64,000 nt of DNA from Segatella maculosa DSM 19339 = JCM 15638 (lineage in GTDB: Bacteria > Bacteroidota > Bacteroidia > Bacteroidales > Bacteroidaceae), in contig NZ_KB908325.1 in the NCBI RefSeq assembly GCF_000382385.1, forward strand, positions 1 through 64,000. Reading direction: 5' to 3'. The notes beneath the pieces were generated by a model that was not told the DNA's origin, did not search any database, and worked only from the letters and a program-made list of their open reading frames with translations. Position 1 is the stretch's first letter, and each line of letters opens with the position of its first letter. The translations under genes were made by a program, and so were the position numbers. Positions 52,051 to 60,956 of this stretch are shown here, in pieces.

Positions 52051-52316
52051 AACAGAGTTACAGCTCATTATAAACACAAAGAGGAAAGCTATCGGGGGTT
52101 GTTCCGGTTCGATCGGGATACTCATCAAATAATATCGAAAACCGAGAAGGCTTCTCTTGTCAATGGCGGGCCACATAAACTTCGACGAAGCCAAGCTTTC
52201 GGGCCGGTGGATTACAAAGACGGAGAGCGCTCAACTATTGAAATGCTCGGAGTTTCATCACATCATCGGGCAACCCCTTTCTTCTTTTTCATCAATAAAA
52301 AACAAGAAACAACCTC
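52051..52316 (+). other. Long 5' leader of riboflavin synthase, unassigned
   Basis: This leader holds no clear gene and no FMN riboswitch consensus. It contains a 6-bp perfect hairpin GAGAAG-G-CTTCTC (about 52143-52155), a CTTCGACGAAG hairpin (about 52179-52189) and an ATG at 52162 that opens 53 codons (MAGHINFDEAKLSGRW) ending in a TAG that overlaps the ribE start region. It is either a structured regulatory RNA or a coding leader for attenuation. Confidence 0.4.
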
Positions 52317-52916
52317 ATGTTTAGTGGTATTGTAGAAGAAATGGCTACACTTGTAGCCATCCGGAAAGATAAAGAAAACATCGACTTTACGCTGAAATGC
52401 TCGTTTACCGACGAACTTCAAATCGACCAAAGCATCGCCCACAACGGCGTTTGCCTTACGGTTGTGAGCCTTGATGGCGACACCTACACGGTAACGGCAA
52501 TGAAAGAAACGCTCGATCGCTCCAATCTCGGCCTGCTGAAAGCGGGAGATTGCGTCAACATTGAGCGTTCGATGCTGATGAACGGCCGCTTGGACGGCCA
52601 CATTGTTCAAGGGCATGTGGACCGCACGGCCACGTGTATTGCCATGCGAGATGCTGGTGGAAGCACCTATTTCACGTTTGAATACCCCTTCGATAAGGCC
52701 ATGGTCAAGAAGGGATACTTCACGGTTGACAAGGGATCGGTGACCGTTAACGGGGTTTCACTGACTGTTTGTGAACCGACAGATAACACGTTTACCGTTG
52801 CAATTATCCCTTACACGCGTGCCAATACCAACTTCCGCGACATACAACCGGGTAGCATTGTCAACCTCGAATTCGACATTCTCGGGAAGTATATCGCGCG
52901 GTTGCAGCAGCTATAA
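52317..52916 (+). CDS. ribE: Riboflavin synthase alpha chain
   Basis: A 199-residue riboflavin synthase with the two repeated lumazine-binding barrels: residues 1-90 (MFSGIVEEMATL, then SIAHNGVCLTVVSLDGDTY) and about 98-185 (GHIVQGHVDRTA, VNGVSLTVCEPTDNTFTVAI). It dismutates 6,7-dimethyl-8-ribityllumazine to riboflavin. The two G-x-C/S-L-T-V motifs are the repeated ligand loops. It has a long leader but no other rib gene beside it. Symbol follows the E. coli ribC/ribE convention for this subunit. Confidence 0.95.
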   Translation: MFSGIVEEMATLVAIRKDKENIDFTLKCSFTDELQIDQSIAHNGVCLTVVSLDGDTYTVTAMKETLDRSNLGLLKAGDCVNIERSMLMNGRLDGHIVQGHVDRTATCIAMRDAGGSTYFTFEYPFDKAMVKKGYFTVDKGSVTVNGVSLTVCEPTDNTFTVAIIPYTRANTNFRDIQPGSIVNLEFDILGKYIARLQQL

Positions 52917-52952
52917 AGCCTCTTCAAGTCCCTCAAAAGGAAGAAATGGGGA

Positions 52953-53062
52953 GCCCACCCCTAACCCCTCCCAAGGGAGGGGAATGCGAACTTGCGGGCA
53001 AAACAGGGGAGATGGGAAGCCCACCCCTAACCCCTCCCAAGGGAGGGGAATGCGAACTTGCG
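52953..53062 (+). repeat. Family C repeat, two direct copies
   Basis: A 44-base sequence starting GCCCACCCCTAACCCCTCCC and ending ATGCGAACTTGCG occurs at 52953-52996 and 53019-53062 (66-base period). Each contains the hairpin CCCTCCCAAGGGAGGG. Confidence 0.9.
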
Positions 53063-53083
53063 AGCGAGGTAGGGAAGACTTCA

Positions 53084-53200
53084 TCGCAATATCAGCCATA
53101 TTGCGCGCTAATATGGGCCATATTACCATGTAAAATGGGTGAGATTGCACGATAATATAGCTGAAATTGAAACGCAAGGTGTAAATTATTGATTATCAAA
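53084..53200 (+). repeat. Family A repeat with conserved tail
   Basis: Units around CAATATCAGCCATATTGCGC and inverted units (AAAATGGGTGAGATTGCACG) end with the tail GAAACGCAAGGTGTAAATTA TTGATTATCA, matching the copies at 43968-44095 and 29935-30045 (reverse). Confidence 0.8.
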
Positions 53201-53210
53201 ACAAACGCTA

Positions 53211-53330
53211 TTGCCCACAAGCTCGGTCTCCCCTCCCTTGGGAGGGGCCGGGGGTGGGCCTCTCAATTGATTACTATTGCCCGCAAGCTCGGGCTCCCCT
53301 CCCTCGGGAGGGGCTGGGGTGGGGCTCCCG
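53211..53330 (-). repeat. Family C repeat, two inverted copies
   Basis: Two reverse-oriented copies (53211-53259 and 53270-53330) with hairpins CCCCTCCCTTGGGAGGGG and CCCCTCCCTCGGGAGGGG. Together with the direct copies at 52953-53062 they flank the family A copy in an inverted arrangement. Confidence 0.85.
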
Positions 53331-53445
53331 CTATGACACTTTTCTACAAATAATGTTAATAAAATTGGGCGATGTAAACGATTTAGCGATGAGCAACATC
53401 TAATTGATAATTGTAAAACGAAACCCGGAATAAACCGAACTTGAA

Positions 53446-54786
53446 ATGAAAACAAACCGGAAAATCCTGCTTTTAGGGATTGTATTGACGGCACTTCCGA
53501 TGCAACTTCGGGCCAAAAACTGGACCTTGAAAGCGTGTATCGACTATGCATTACAGCACAACATCGCTCTGAAAAAGAACCTATTGGCAAAGAAAACGGC
53601 TTGGGAAGACCTCAAAGAAAGTCAAGCCGCACTGCTTCCCTCGCTCTCTTTGAGCACTTCGCAGAACGTTTCTTACACGCCATGGCCCGAAACGGGAAGC
53701 GCAGTTGTGGCTGGAACGAAGGTGCAAACCAGCGTAGACAAGGTCTATTATAACGGAAGTTACGCGCTGAATGCCAATTGGACGGTGTGGAATGGCAACC
53801 GAAACCGCAACCAAGTAAAGCTGAATTCGTATGCAGCAAAGCAGGCCGAACTGGACTCGGCAATCACGGCTAACACGCTTACCGAGCAGATTGCCCAACT
53901 CTTCGTGCAGATATTATACTCCGACGAGGCTATTAGAGTGAACCAAGAGAGCCTTTCTACGAGCACGAAAAACGAGGAACGGGGAAAGGAAATGCTCGCT
54001 ATAGGCAAGATGAGCAAGGCAGATTTGGCCCAGTTAACGGCGCAACGTGCACAGGATGAGTATGCCATCGTACAAGCAGAAAGCCATTTGAAAGACTACA
54101 AAAGGCAGTTGAAACAATTGCTTCAGCTGACTGACGAGGCATTCGACGTGATTGTGCCCGAGACAACCGATGAAATGGCGATGGAACTCATACCGAATCT
54201 CAACGCCGTTTACGAGCAAGCGGTGGCCAACCGGCCTGAAATCAAGAACGCAAAATTAGCCATCGAGAGCAGCGAATTGAGCATAAAAATGGCCCAAGCT
54301 CTGCGTATGCCGACGGTAGGATTGTCGGCCGGGTTCAGCACAAACACCACTTCTATGAACAAAAATGCATGGAACAGTCAGATGAGAAACAATCTTGTGC
54401 TGGGCGGGGGAGTCACTATTAGCGTCCCACTTTTCGATAATCGGCAGGCAAAAACAAGCATCAACAAGGCCCGAATCCAGCGTGCCGGCTATCTTCTCGA
54501 CTTGCAAGACAAGCAGACCACCCTCTACTCCACCATAGAAAACTATTGGCTGCAAGCCAACAACAACCAAAGAATGTTCCGAAGTGCACAAGTAAGCAGT
54601 CTGAGTGCAAAGGAAAGTTACACGCTTCTGAGCGAACAATTCAGATTGGGGCTGAAGAATATCGTTGAATTAATGACGGGAAAGGACAACCTTCTCAAGG
54701 CCCGGCAAAACGAATTGCAAAGTAAATACCTCGCCATATTGAACATCAACCTGCTCAAATTCTATCAAAACGGCGTGTTGAAATAG
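53446..54786 (+). CDS. TolC-family outer-membrane channel, orphan
   Basis: A 446-residue outer-membrane efflux protein: signal peptide MKTNRKILLLGIVLTALPMQLRA, then WTLKACIDYALQHNIALKK and two helical hairpin repeats (e.g. VTISVPLFDNRQAKTSINKA, RLGLKNIVELMTGKDNLLKA). It forms a trimeric duct for export. Unlike the copy at 24697-25938 it has no pump or adaptor gene beside it, so it must serve machinery encoded elsewhere or have lost its partners. It is convergent with the HAD phosphatase (8 bases apart). Confidence 0.92.
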   Translation: MKTNRKILLLGIVLTALPMQLRAKNWTLKACIDYALQHNIALKKNLLAKKTAWEDLKESQAALLPSLSLSTSQNVSYTPWPETGSAVVAGTKVQTSVDKVYYNGSYALNANWTVWNGNRNRNQVKLNSYAAKQAELDSAITANTLTEQIAQLFVQILYSDEAIRVNQESLSTSTKNEERGKEMLAIGKMSKADLAQLTAQRAQDEYAIVQAESHLKDYKRQLKQLLQLTDEAFDVIVPETTDEMAMELIPNLNAVYEQAVANRPEIKNAKLAIESSELSIKMAQALRMPTVGLSAGFSTNTTSMNKNAWNSQMRNNLVLGGGVTISVPLFDNRQAKTSINKARIQRAGYLLDLQDKQTTLYSTIENYWLQANNNQRMFRSAQVSSLSAKESYTLLSEQFRLGLKNIVELMTGKDNLLKARQNELQSKYLAILNINLLKFYQNGVLK

Positions 54787-54794
54787 GCGTATCG

Positions 54795-55439
54795 CTAAAT
54801 ATCCAACAGTGCTGAAGGGCTTTCAATGAACGTCGTTGCTCCGTGATCAAGGAGAAACTGCTTGCTTCTGAAGCCCCACAACACGCTGATGCACGGCATT
54901 CCACTGTTGCAAGCCGTCTGTATATCGACATCACTGTCACCGATATAGACTGCCGTTTCGCGTACTGCTCCGAGCTGTTTCAAGGCTTCATTCACCGTAT
55001 CGGGGGCTGGTTTCTTTCGGATATTCTCTCGTTCACCGATGGCAACCCTTATCTTATCGCCGAAGAAATGGGCCACAAGGGCTTGCGTTGCAGCATAAAA
55101 CTTATTGCTGACCACGGCAATCTGCTTCCCGGCAGCGGTCAAATCGCACAGCATTCCCTCTATTCCCGCATACGGACACGTGTGATCGAGACTGTGAACA
55201 AGGTAATATTCACGGAAATCTTGATAGGTTTTGGCAAACAAAGGATTGTCGGAACCGCCGGGAACAGCCCGTTCCATCAACTTCTTCACCCCGTTTCCGA
55301 CAAACATTCTCACCTCTTCGATGCTCCGTTCGGCCATACCATTGCACCGAAGCGCATGGTTGCAGCCGTTAGCAAGGTCGGTCAGCGAGTCAAGCAACGT
55401 ACCGTCCAAATCGAAAATATAGGTTTGATAACTCATCAT
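54795..55439 (-). CDS. HAD-superfamily phosphatase, phosphoglycolate phosphatase-like
   Basis: A 214-residue HAD hydrolase, class I: motif 1 FDLDGTLLDS at the start (after MMSYQTY), a helical cap, motif 2 AVVSNKF, motif 3 Lys in IRKKPAPDTV, and motif 4 VYIGDSDVDIQTACNSG. This is the Gph-like subgroup that removes phosphate from 2-phosphoglycolate, a product of DNA repair and metabolism. Other small phosphates are possible. A TACCTTTG box on the minus strand (55467-55474) lies 28 bases upstream. Start at the first of two ATGs at 55439. Confidence 0.88.
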   Translation of the reverse strand: MMSYQTYIFDLDGTLLDSLTDLANGCNHALRCNGMAERSIEEVRMFVGNGVKKLMERAVPGGSDNPLFAKTYQDFREYYLVHSLDHTCPYAGIEGMLCDLTAAGKQIAVVSNKFYAATQALVAHFFGDKIRVAIGERENIRKKPAPDTVNEALKQLGAVRETAVYIGDSDVDIQTACNSGMPCISVLWGFRSKQFLLDHGATTFIESPSALLDI

Positions 55440-55466
55440 CGCAAGAAAGTATTTGATAATGCCATA

Positions 55467-55474
55467 CAAAGGTA
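55467..55474 (-). promoter_or_regulatory. -7 box of the HAD phosphatase promoter
   Basis: TACCTTTG on the minus strand; no strong -33. It is back-to-back with a similar box for mltG (TACCTTTG, 55518-55525, plus strand). Confidence 0.45.
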
Positions 55475-55517
55475 ATAAAAAAAAGCCATTCTTCTCACTT
55501 AGATAAAAAAAATGGTG

Positions 55518-55525
55518 TACCTTTG
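55518..55525 (+). promoter_or_regulatory. -7 box of the mltG promoter
   Basis: TACCTTTG, 24 bases before the mltG ATG, showing that the longer frame upstream is not the start. Confidence 0.45.
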
Positions 55526-55549
55526 TGCACGATTTTCAATATTGAGATT

Positions 55550-56596
55550 ATGAAAAAAGACTTTAAGAAAAGGTATATCCTCCCCGCCATTGCCTGCATT
55601 GCAGTCATCATGGGCGTTGTCTACTATTACTTCTTCTCAGGCTTCTCTTCCATGAATGAGACGGAATACGTCTATATCGACAAGGACGATAACATCGATT
55701 CCGTGTACAACAAGCTGGAACCCTTTGCATCAAAGCATGGCATGTGCGCTTTCAAAACATTGGCACGGCACTTTGATTACAAGCATAAAGTGAAGACCGG
55801 ACGCTATGCCATCAACAGTAATGATGGCGCATTGACGGTGTTTCGCCATATGAAGAACGGGCTTCAGACACCGATAAACCTGACGATTCCGAGCGTAAGA
55901 ACCTTGGATAAGTTGGCTGCCGAAGTGTCTAAGAAGCTCTTGATCGACAGTGTTGAACTCTATAAGGCCCTCACCGACGAAGCAACTTGCAGGAAATACG
56001 GATATGACACGGCCACCATCGCCTGTATGTTCATTCCCAATACGTATGATATCTATTGGAATGTTTCCATTGACAAGTTTATGGAACGCATGCAAAGGGA
56101 GAATAAGAAGTTTTGGAACTTCCAACGCACACAGAAAGCGCGGCAAATGAACCTGACTCCCAATCAAGTCGTCACGTTGGCAAGCATTATAGACGAAGAA
56201 ACCGCCAATAATGCAGAGAAACCCATGATTGCCGGCATGTATTACAACCGTTTGATGCTGCGAAATGCCGAATATCCGAAAGGAATGCCACTACAGGCAG
56301 ACCCTACCATCAAGTTCGCATGGAAGAAATTCGGCCTGAAACGCATCTATAACAACCTGCTGCACATCAAGAGTCCCTACAACACTTACAAGAATCCGGG
56401 GCTTCCTCCTGGGCCAATTCGCATTCCTTCCGTAGCCGGTATCGATGCCGTTTTGAACCATGTGCACCATGATTATCTCTATATGTGCGCCAAAGAGGAT
56501 TTCAGTGGCACGCATAATTTCGCGCATACCTATCAGGAACACATGCAAAATGCTGAAAAATATTCAAAAGCGCTGAACGAAAGAGGTATAAAATAA
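55550..56596 (+). CDS. mltG: Endolytic murein transglycosylase MltG (YceG)
   Basis: A 348-residue inner-membrane protein that cuts growing glycan strands and sets their length. One N-terminal helix (about 10-30) precedes a LysM-like domain and the YceG catalytic domain (about 170-340) with LASIIDEETANNAEKPMIAG, YPKGMPLQADPTIKF, IKSPYNTYKNPGLPPGPIR and the end FAHTYQEHM. In E. coli the catalytic Glu lies at the first acidic position of ASIVEKET; here the aligned sequence reads ASIIDEET, Asp with Glu directly next, so activity details may differ. Single gene with its own promoter. Confidence 0.92.
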   Translation: MKKDFKKRYILPAIACIAVIMGVVYYYFFSGFSSMNETEYVYIDKDDNIDSVYNKLEPFASKHGMCAFKTLARHFDYKHKVKTGRYAINSNDGALTVFRHMKNGLQTPINLTIPSVRTLDKLAAEVSKKLLIDSVELYKALTDEATCRKYGYDTATIACMFIPNTYDIYWNVSIDKFMERMQRENKKFWNFQRTQKARQMNLTPNQVVTLASIIDEETANNAEKPMIAGMYYNRLMLRNAEYPKGMPLQADPTIKFAWKKFGLKRIYNNLLHIKSPYNTYKNPGLPPGPIRIPSVAGIDAVLNHVHHDYLYMCAKEDFSGTHNFAHTYQEHMQNAEKYSKALNERGIK

Positions 56597-56878
56597 CTCA
56601 ACAAAAATCACAATTAAAATGAAATAAAAAAATGCCGCTCTCTTCACAGAGAGCGACATCATTCTCAATAGGTACTAGCTTTTTTAAGGTAAAAAGATTG
56701 TATTCAGGATAACGATTGCAAAGGTAAGGCGTTTTCATTTGATGTGCAAATCTTTTTTTATGTTTATAAACATATTTTTCAGTTTAAAGTGGTCTTGTCT
56801 GTCCCTGAATCAAATGCCTTTCAAGCTCAGGATAGCCGAATACAGACCATGTATAGGCAAGAAAAATAAAGATTTTCC
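56597..56878. other. Gene-free stretch with hairpin after mltG
   Basis: A 7-bp stem CGCTCTC-TTCACA-GAGAGCG (56636-56655) follows an A-rich run and could help end the mltG message, though no T-run follows on the plus strand. Past it nothing was recognised until the glnS promoter. Confidence 0.5.
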
Positions 56879-56909
56879 TTTGCTTTTCCGACCGATTGCA
56901 GTATCTTTG
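56879..56909 (+). promoter_or_regulatory. glnS promoter
   Basis: TTTG at 56879-56882 and TATCTTTG at 56902-56909, spacing 19; start codon 29 bases on. Confidence 0.75.
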
Positions 56910-56938
56910 CAACATAATATAAATAAAGAACATACATC

Positions 56939-58657
56939 ATGGCAATAAAAGAAGAGAACAGCGAAGAGAAGAAAAGCATCAGTTTCGTGGAGCAATTTGT
57001 CGAAGAAGACCTCGCCCAAGGTAAGAACGGAGGCCGAATTCAGACGCGTTTCCCGCCGGAACCCAATGGTTATCTTCACATCGGGCATGCCAAAGCCATC
57101 TGCATGGACTTCGGAGTTGCAGAGAAATACAACGGAATATGCAATCTTCGCTTCGACGATACGAACCCAAGTAAAGAGAATAATGAGTATGTTGAGAACA
57201 TTCTCAACGACATCAAGTGGCTCGGTTTCAAGTGGGGCAACATTTATTATGCCTCGGATTACTTCGAAAAGCTGTGGGAATTTGCCGTTTGGATGATTAA
57301 GAACAGATACGCATATATCGACCAACAGACCAGTGAAGAGATTGCCTCACAAAAAGGAACGCCTACAACACCGGGCACAGCCAGCCCTTATCGCGACCGA
57401 CCGATAGCGGAAAGCCTCACCTTGTTCGCCCAGATGAACACGCCAGAAGCTGTGGAAGGCAGCATGGTATTGCGTGCCAAGCTCGACATGGCCAATCCTA
57501 ATATGCACTTTCGTGACCCTATCATATACCGAATCATACAGACTCCGCATCACCGAACAGGCACCAAGTGGCATTGCTATCCGATGTATGACTTCGCACA
57601 TGGGCAGAGTGACTACTTTGAAGGAGTCACCCATTCCATCTGTACCTTGGAGTTCGTGCCTCATCGTCCGCTATATGACAAGTTCATCGACTATCTGAAA
57701 GAAATGGATGGCACGGCAGACAAGTTGCAAGACAACCGTCCCCGACAGATTGAGTTCAATCGATTGAATCTCACTTACACCGTAATGAGCAAGCGAAAGC
57801 TCCACACCTTGGTCGACGAACACCTCGTTAAAGGCTGGGATGACCCCCGTATGCCGACGCTATGTGGCATGCGTCGGCGCGGTTACAGCCCCGAAAGCAT
57901 TCGCAATTTCATTGATTCCATCGGCTATACCAAGTTTGATGCCCTCAATGATATGGCTCTCCTTGAAGCCAGTGTGCGCGAAGATTTGAACAAGAAAGCC
58001 ACGCGTTTGAGTGCTGTTCTCGACCCTGTGAAGCTCGTTATCACCAATTATCCCGACGGAAAAACAGAGGAAATGGAGTCTATCAACAATCCAGAAGACG
58101 ACCAAAGTGGCAGCCATACGATTACTTTCTCAAAGACGTTATGGATTGAACGGGCCGATTTTATGGAAGAAGCTCCCAAGAAGTTCTTTCGCATGACGCC
58201 CGGAAAAGAGGTTCGATTGAAGAGTGCTTACATCGTAAAATGCACGGGATGCACGAAAGATTCAGCAGGAAATATCATAGAAATTCAGGCCGAATACGAC
58301 CCTGAAAGCAAGAGCGGAATGGAGGGATCCAACCGAAAAGTGAAGGGAACACTCCATTGGTTGTCGGTCGATCACTGTCGGAAAGCAGAGGTACGTGAGT
58401 ACGATCGACTCTTCAACACAGAGAATCCGTCGGCCGACGAGCGCGATTTCCGCGAACTACTGAACCCGGAAAGTTTGAAAGTTCACACCAATTGCTATGT
58501 TGAAGACTATGCAGCAAGTCGGCAACCTGGCGAATATCTGCAGTTCCAACGCACGGGATATTTCATGGCCGACTTGGATTCTACACCCGAACATCCCGTA
58601 TTTAATAAGACTGTGGGGCTGAAAGATACTTGGGCAAAACAAAGCAACAGACAGTAA
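56939..58657 (+). CDS. glnS: Glutaminyl-tRNA synthetase
   Basis: A 572-residue class I synthetase that charges tRNA-Gln directly, so the organism does not rely solely on the amidotransferase route. The HIGH motif is in PEPNGYLHIGHAKAI, the KMSKS-type loop is VMSKRKLHTLV, and the tRNA-acceptor features DDPRMPTLCGMRRRGYSPES are typical of the GlnRS/GluRS family's glutamine branch. The anticodon-binding beta-barrels occupy the last 200 residues. Length matches E. coli GlnRS. It is followed by the TPR protein gene 26 bases later. Confidence 0.96.
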   Translation: MAIKEENSEEKKSISFVEQFVEEDLAQGKNGGRIQTRFPPEPNGYLHIGHAKAICMDFGVAEKYNGICNLRFDDTNPSKENNEYVENILNDIKWLGFKWGNIYYASDYFEKLWEFAVWMIKNRYAYIDQQTSEEIASQKGTPTTPGTASPYRDRPIAESLTLFAQMNTPEAVEGSMVLRAKLDMANPNMHFRDPIIYRIIQTPHHRTGTKWHCYPMYDFAHGQSDYFEGVTHSICTLEFVPHRPLYDKFIDYLKEMDGTADKLQDNRPRQIEFNRLNLTYTVMSKRKLHTLVDEHLVKGWDDPRMPTLCGMRRRGYSPESIRNFIDSIGYTKFDALNDMALLEASVREDLNKKATRLSAVLDPVKLVITNYPDGKTEEMESINNPEDDQSGSHTITFSKTLWIERADFMEEAPKKFFRMTPGKEVRLKSAYIVKCTGCTKDSAGNIIEIQAEYDPESKSGMEGSNRKVKGTLHWLSVDHCRKAEVREYDRLFNTENPSADERDFRELLNPESLKVHTNCYVEDYAASRQPGEYLQFQRTGYFMADLDSTPEHPVFNKTVGLKDTWAKQSNRQ

Positions 58658-58683
58658 TTCACACAGAATAGCACCTCAATACA

Positions 58684-60108
58684 TTGAATAATCAAAATCA
58701 TTTCGACAGCGAGGAATTCCGAGAAGCTTTGCAACAATACGAAAAAGCACGCCGGATGGGACAAGAAATATATCTTGACTCCGATGTACTTACGTCCATT
58801 GCCGACTATTACGACCGGAACAACAGAACCGACGAAGCTATCGAAACGATTGATTATGCCATTCGTTTGTTCCCCGACTCCGTGCTTCCACTTGCCTTCA
58901 GAGCCCGAATGGCCCTGATGCTCGAGGACAGTATCGACGGAGCCAAGCACTTTTTGTCATTGATTACAGACAAAGACAGTCTGGAATATTGCTACACTTC
59001 GGCCGAAGTTAAAATCGCCGAAGGCAATCAGGAAGCGGCTAATCGGTATCTTAAAAGCCATATGAACAATGTTGAAGACGATGAACTCGACAGTTACTGC
59101 ATGGAAGTAGCCATTCTCTTTGCCGATTACGAAGCGTTTGAATTGGCCAAGGAATGGATCGACCGCTGTGAAGATACCGAGGACCCTGACTACTGGGAGA
59201 CCATGGGAAGAATAGAAATGGGACTCGGCCACTTGGAAGAAAGCGAGCAGATTTTTACAGACTTGATAGATAAAGACCCTTTCTCGTCAAACAATTGGAA
59301 CCATTTAGCGGCCACGCAGCTACTGAGAAACAAGCTTACAGAGAGCATTTCGAGTAGTGAATACTCCATTGCCATCAATCCAAACGACCCAGAAGCCGTA
59401 CTCAACAAAGGCAATGCCCTGTTTGCTTTGGGCAATCATGAAGAAGCATTGAAGTATTTCAGACGGTTCACTACGCTGAGTCCAAACGAAGCCAACGGTG
59501 AAATGCTCGAGGGAGTGGTGCTGACTGACATGCAGAAATATGACGAATCTCTCGCTCATCTCTATAAGGCAGCGTTGCTATGTCATGGCAACAATCAATT
59601 TCGCCTACAGGTTTATCTACAGATTGCCGCTGTTCTTTCAAAACAAGATAGGCTCGATGAGGCCTTATCCTATATCGATCGATGCGGAGAAATGAAGCAA
59701 AGCGACCCATTGGAGTTGGCATTAACCCGCGGACATCTCTATCTTGAACACAAAGAAATAGACAAGGCTACCAAGATATTCCATGACACTTTGGCCGAAA
59801 GTAAGAACGATCCGGAGATCTATCTCAAGATAGGTGTGTCGTTTCTTGACAACGGTTTCCCCGATTCTGCCTATGGAATCCTCAATCACATAGCCAAGGT
59901 TTTGGTGGAACCTCAAGTGCCCGTGTATCCTTATCTTGCTGTCTGCTGTAAGAATTTAGGCTATCAGAGAGAGTATGAAGAGGCAGTTAAGAAGGCCATA
60001 CACTACACTCCTTTAGATGCAAAGATTGTCTTAGGGCCCTATTTCCCTGAAGAAATGGAACCCGAAGACTATTATAAATATCTCATCAACCACAAAAATA
60101 ACACATGA
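58684..60108 (+). CDS. Tetratricopeptide-repeat protein, TTG start
   Basis: A 474-residue soluble protein made almost wholly of TPR helical repeats (e.g. DEAIETIDYAIRLFPDSVLP, NEGNALF-like LNKGNALFALGNHEEALKYF, YDESLAHLYKAALL). There is no signal peptide or membrane helix, so it is cytoplasmic and likely a scaffold for protein contacts. The only suitable start is the TTG at 58684; the first ATG would cut into the conserved helix at residue 24. It overlaps the DedA gene by four bases (ATGA), so they are translated together. Confidence 0.85.
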   Translation: MNNQNHFDSEEFREALQQYEKARRMGQEIYLDSDVLTSIADYYDRNNRTDEAIETIDYAIRLFPDSVLPLAFRARMALMLEDSIDGAKHFLSLITDKDSLEYCYTSAEVKIAEGNQEAANRYLKSHMNNVEDDELDSYCMEVAILFADYEAFELAKEWIDRCEDTEDPDYWETMGRIEMGLGHLEESEQIFTDLIDKDPFSSNNWNHLAATQLLRNKLTESISSSEYSIAINPNDPEAVLNKGNALFALGNHEEALKYFRRFTTLSPNEANGEMLEGVVLTDMQKYDESLAHLYKAALLCHGNNQFRLQVYLQIAAVLSKQDRLDEALSYIDRCGEMKQSDPLELALTRGHLYLEHKEIDKATKIFHDTLAESKNDPEIYLKIGVSFLDNGFPDSAYGILNHIAKVLVEPQVPVYPYLAVCCKNLGYQREYEEAVKKAIHYTPLDAKIVLGPYFPEEMEPEDYYKYLINHKNNT

Positions 60109-60743
60109 ACTGGCTATCAACACTGTTAGGAAATCTCAATTACGGTACTGTTTTCTTTTTAATGCTGCTCGAAAGCACTGTCATTCCCGTGCCTTCCGAG
60201 CTGGTTGTCTCACCTGCCGCCTATCATGCTGCAGGCGGAAACTTAGACATTTGGCTGGTAATCTTGTTCGCTACGCTCGGTGCCGACTTCGGTGCTACAA
60301 TCAATTATCTTGCAGGTTACTATTTAGGACGCCCCATTATCTATCGCTTTGCCAACAGCAAATGGGGCAAGATGTGCCTACTTAACCAACAGAAAGTAGA
60401 GAAAAGCGAGAAATATTTCTATGATCATGGCATGGTAGCCACTATCACCGGCCGTCTACTTCCGGGCATCCGACACCTCATTTCCATACCGGCCGGCCTG
60501 TCAAAGATGGGATATTGGAAGTTTCTTCTCTACACAACCATCGGTGCCGGCGCATGGAATTTCATTCTTGCTGCCTTAGGTTGGTATCTACATTCAGCCG
60601 TTCCCGAAGACCAACTGAATGATAAAATCATGGAGTATGGCGAATATATCAAGCTTTTCCTCGTTGCAGCGGTAGCCATTGTCTGTCTGTATTTCCTGTT
60701 CAAATGGTATATGGAACGCAAACAAGGCAGAAACAAGGAGTAA
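60105..60743 (+). CDS. DedA/SNARE-associated family membrane protein
   Basis: A 212-residue integral membrane protein of the DedA (VTT) family, with about five helices. Diagnostic segments are ESTVIPVPSELVVSPAAYHA (the E-x-x-x-P-x-P-x-E pattern), GADFGATINYLAGYYLGRPI and the FXXR-type GRLLPGIRHLISIPAGLSKM. Members act as lipid flippases or help keep proton gradient and undecaprenyl-phosphate recycling. It overlaps the TPR gene by four bases. Confidence 0.92.
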   Translation: MNWLSTLLGNLNYGTVFFLMLLESTVIPVPSELVVSPAAYHAAGGNLDIWLVILFATLGADFGATINYLAGYYLGRPIIYRFANSKWGKMCLLNQQKVEKSEKYFYDHGMVATITGRLLPGIRHLISIPAGLSKMGYWKFLLYTTIGAGAWNFILAALGWYLHSAVPEDQLNDKIMEYGEYIKLFLVAAVAIVCLYFLFKWYMERKQGRNKE

Positions 60744-60751
60744 ACAAAAAA

Positions 60752-60776
60752 AGACAATCTCGAAAAGAGATTGTCT
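60752..60776 (-). terminator. Terminator of tRNA-Pro (possibly shared with the dedA operon)
   Basis: Stem AGACAATCTC (60752-60761) / GAGATTGTCT (60767-60776), loop GAAAA. On the minus strand it is followed by TTTTTTTG, so it ends the tRNA-Pro transcript. It may also stop readthrough from dedA. Confidence 0.85.
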
Positions 60777-60781
60777 TCGCG

Positions 60782-60855
60782 TCGGGGCGACAGGATTCGA
60801 ACCTGCGGCCGCCTGGTCCCAAACCAGGAGCGCTACCGGGCTGCGCTACACCCCG
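60782..60855 (-). tRNA. tRNA-Pro (TGG)
   Basis: A 74-base cloverleaf with acceptor CGGGGTG/CGCCCCG, anticodon stem-loop CTGGT-TTGGGA-CCAG-type with anticodon TGG, T-loop GTTCGAATC and discriminator A. CCA is not encoded. Confidence 0.95.
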
Positions 60856-60956
60856 CTGCAAATCATCTATTTGTTTGCATGTGCAAAGGTAGTGCTTTTA
60901 TTTAAGTTCGCCAAATAAAACCATTACTTTTTTAACGAAAAGACCGTCCGTAATGA

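Noticed and set aside
52051-52316. FMN riboswitch before ribE
   Set aside because: The conserved blocks (AGGGTGAAATTCCC, GGCGGT, GCCGACGGT) are not found on reading; it is therefore reported only as an unassigned leader.
52162-52320. Small gene MAGHINFDEAKLSGRW... of 53 codons
   Set aside because: There is no ribosome site, no known family and the frame is within a leader; kept as part of the leader entry rather than a gene.
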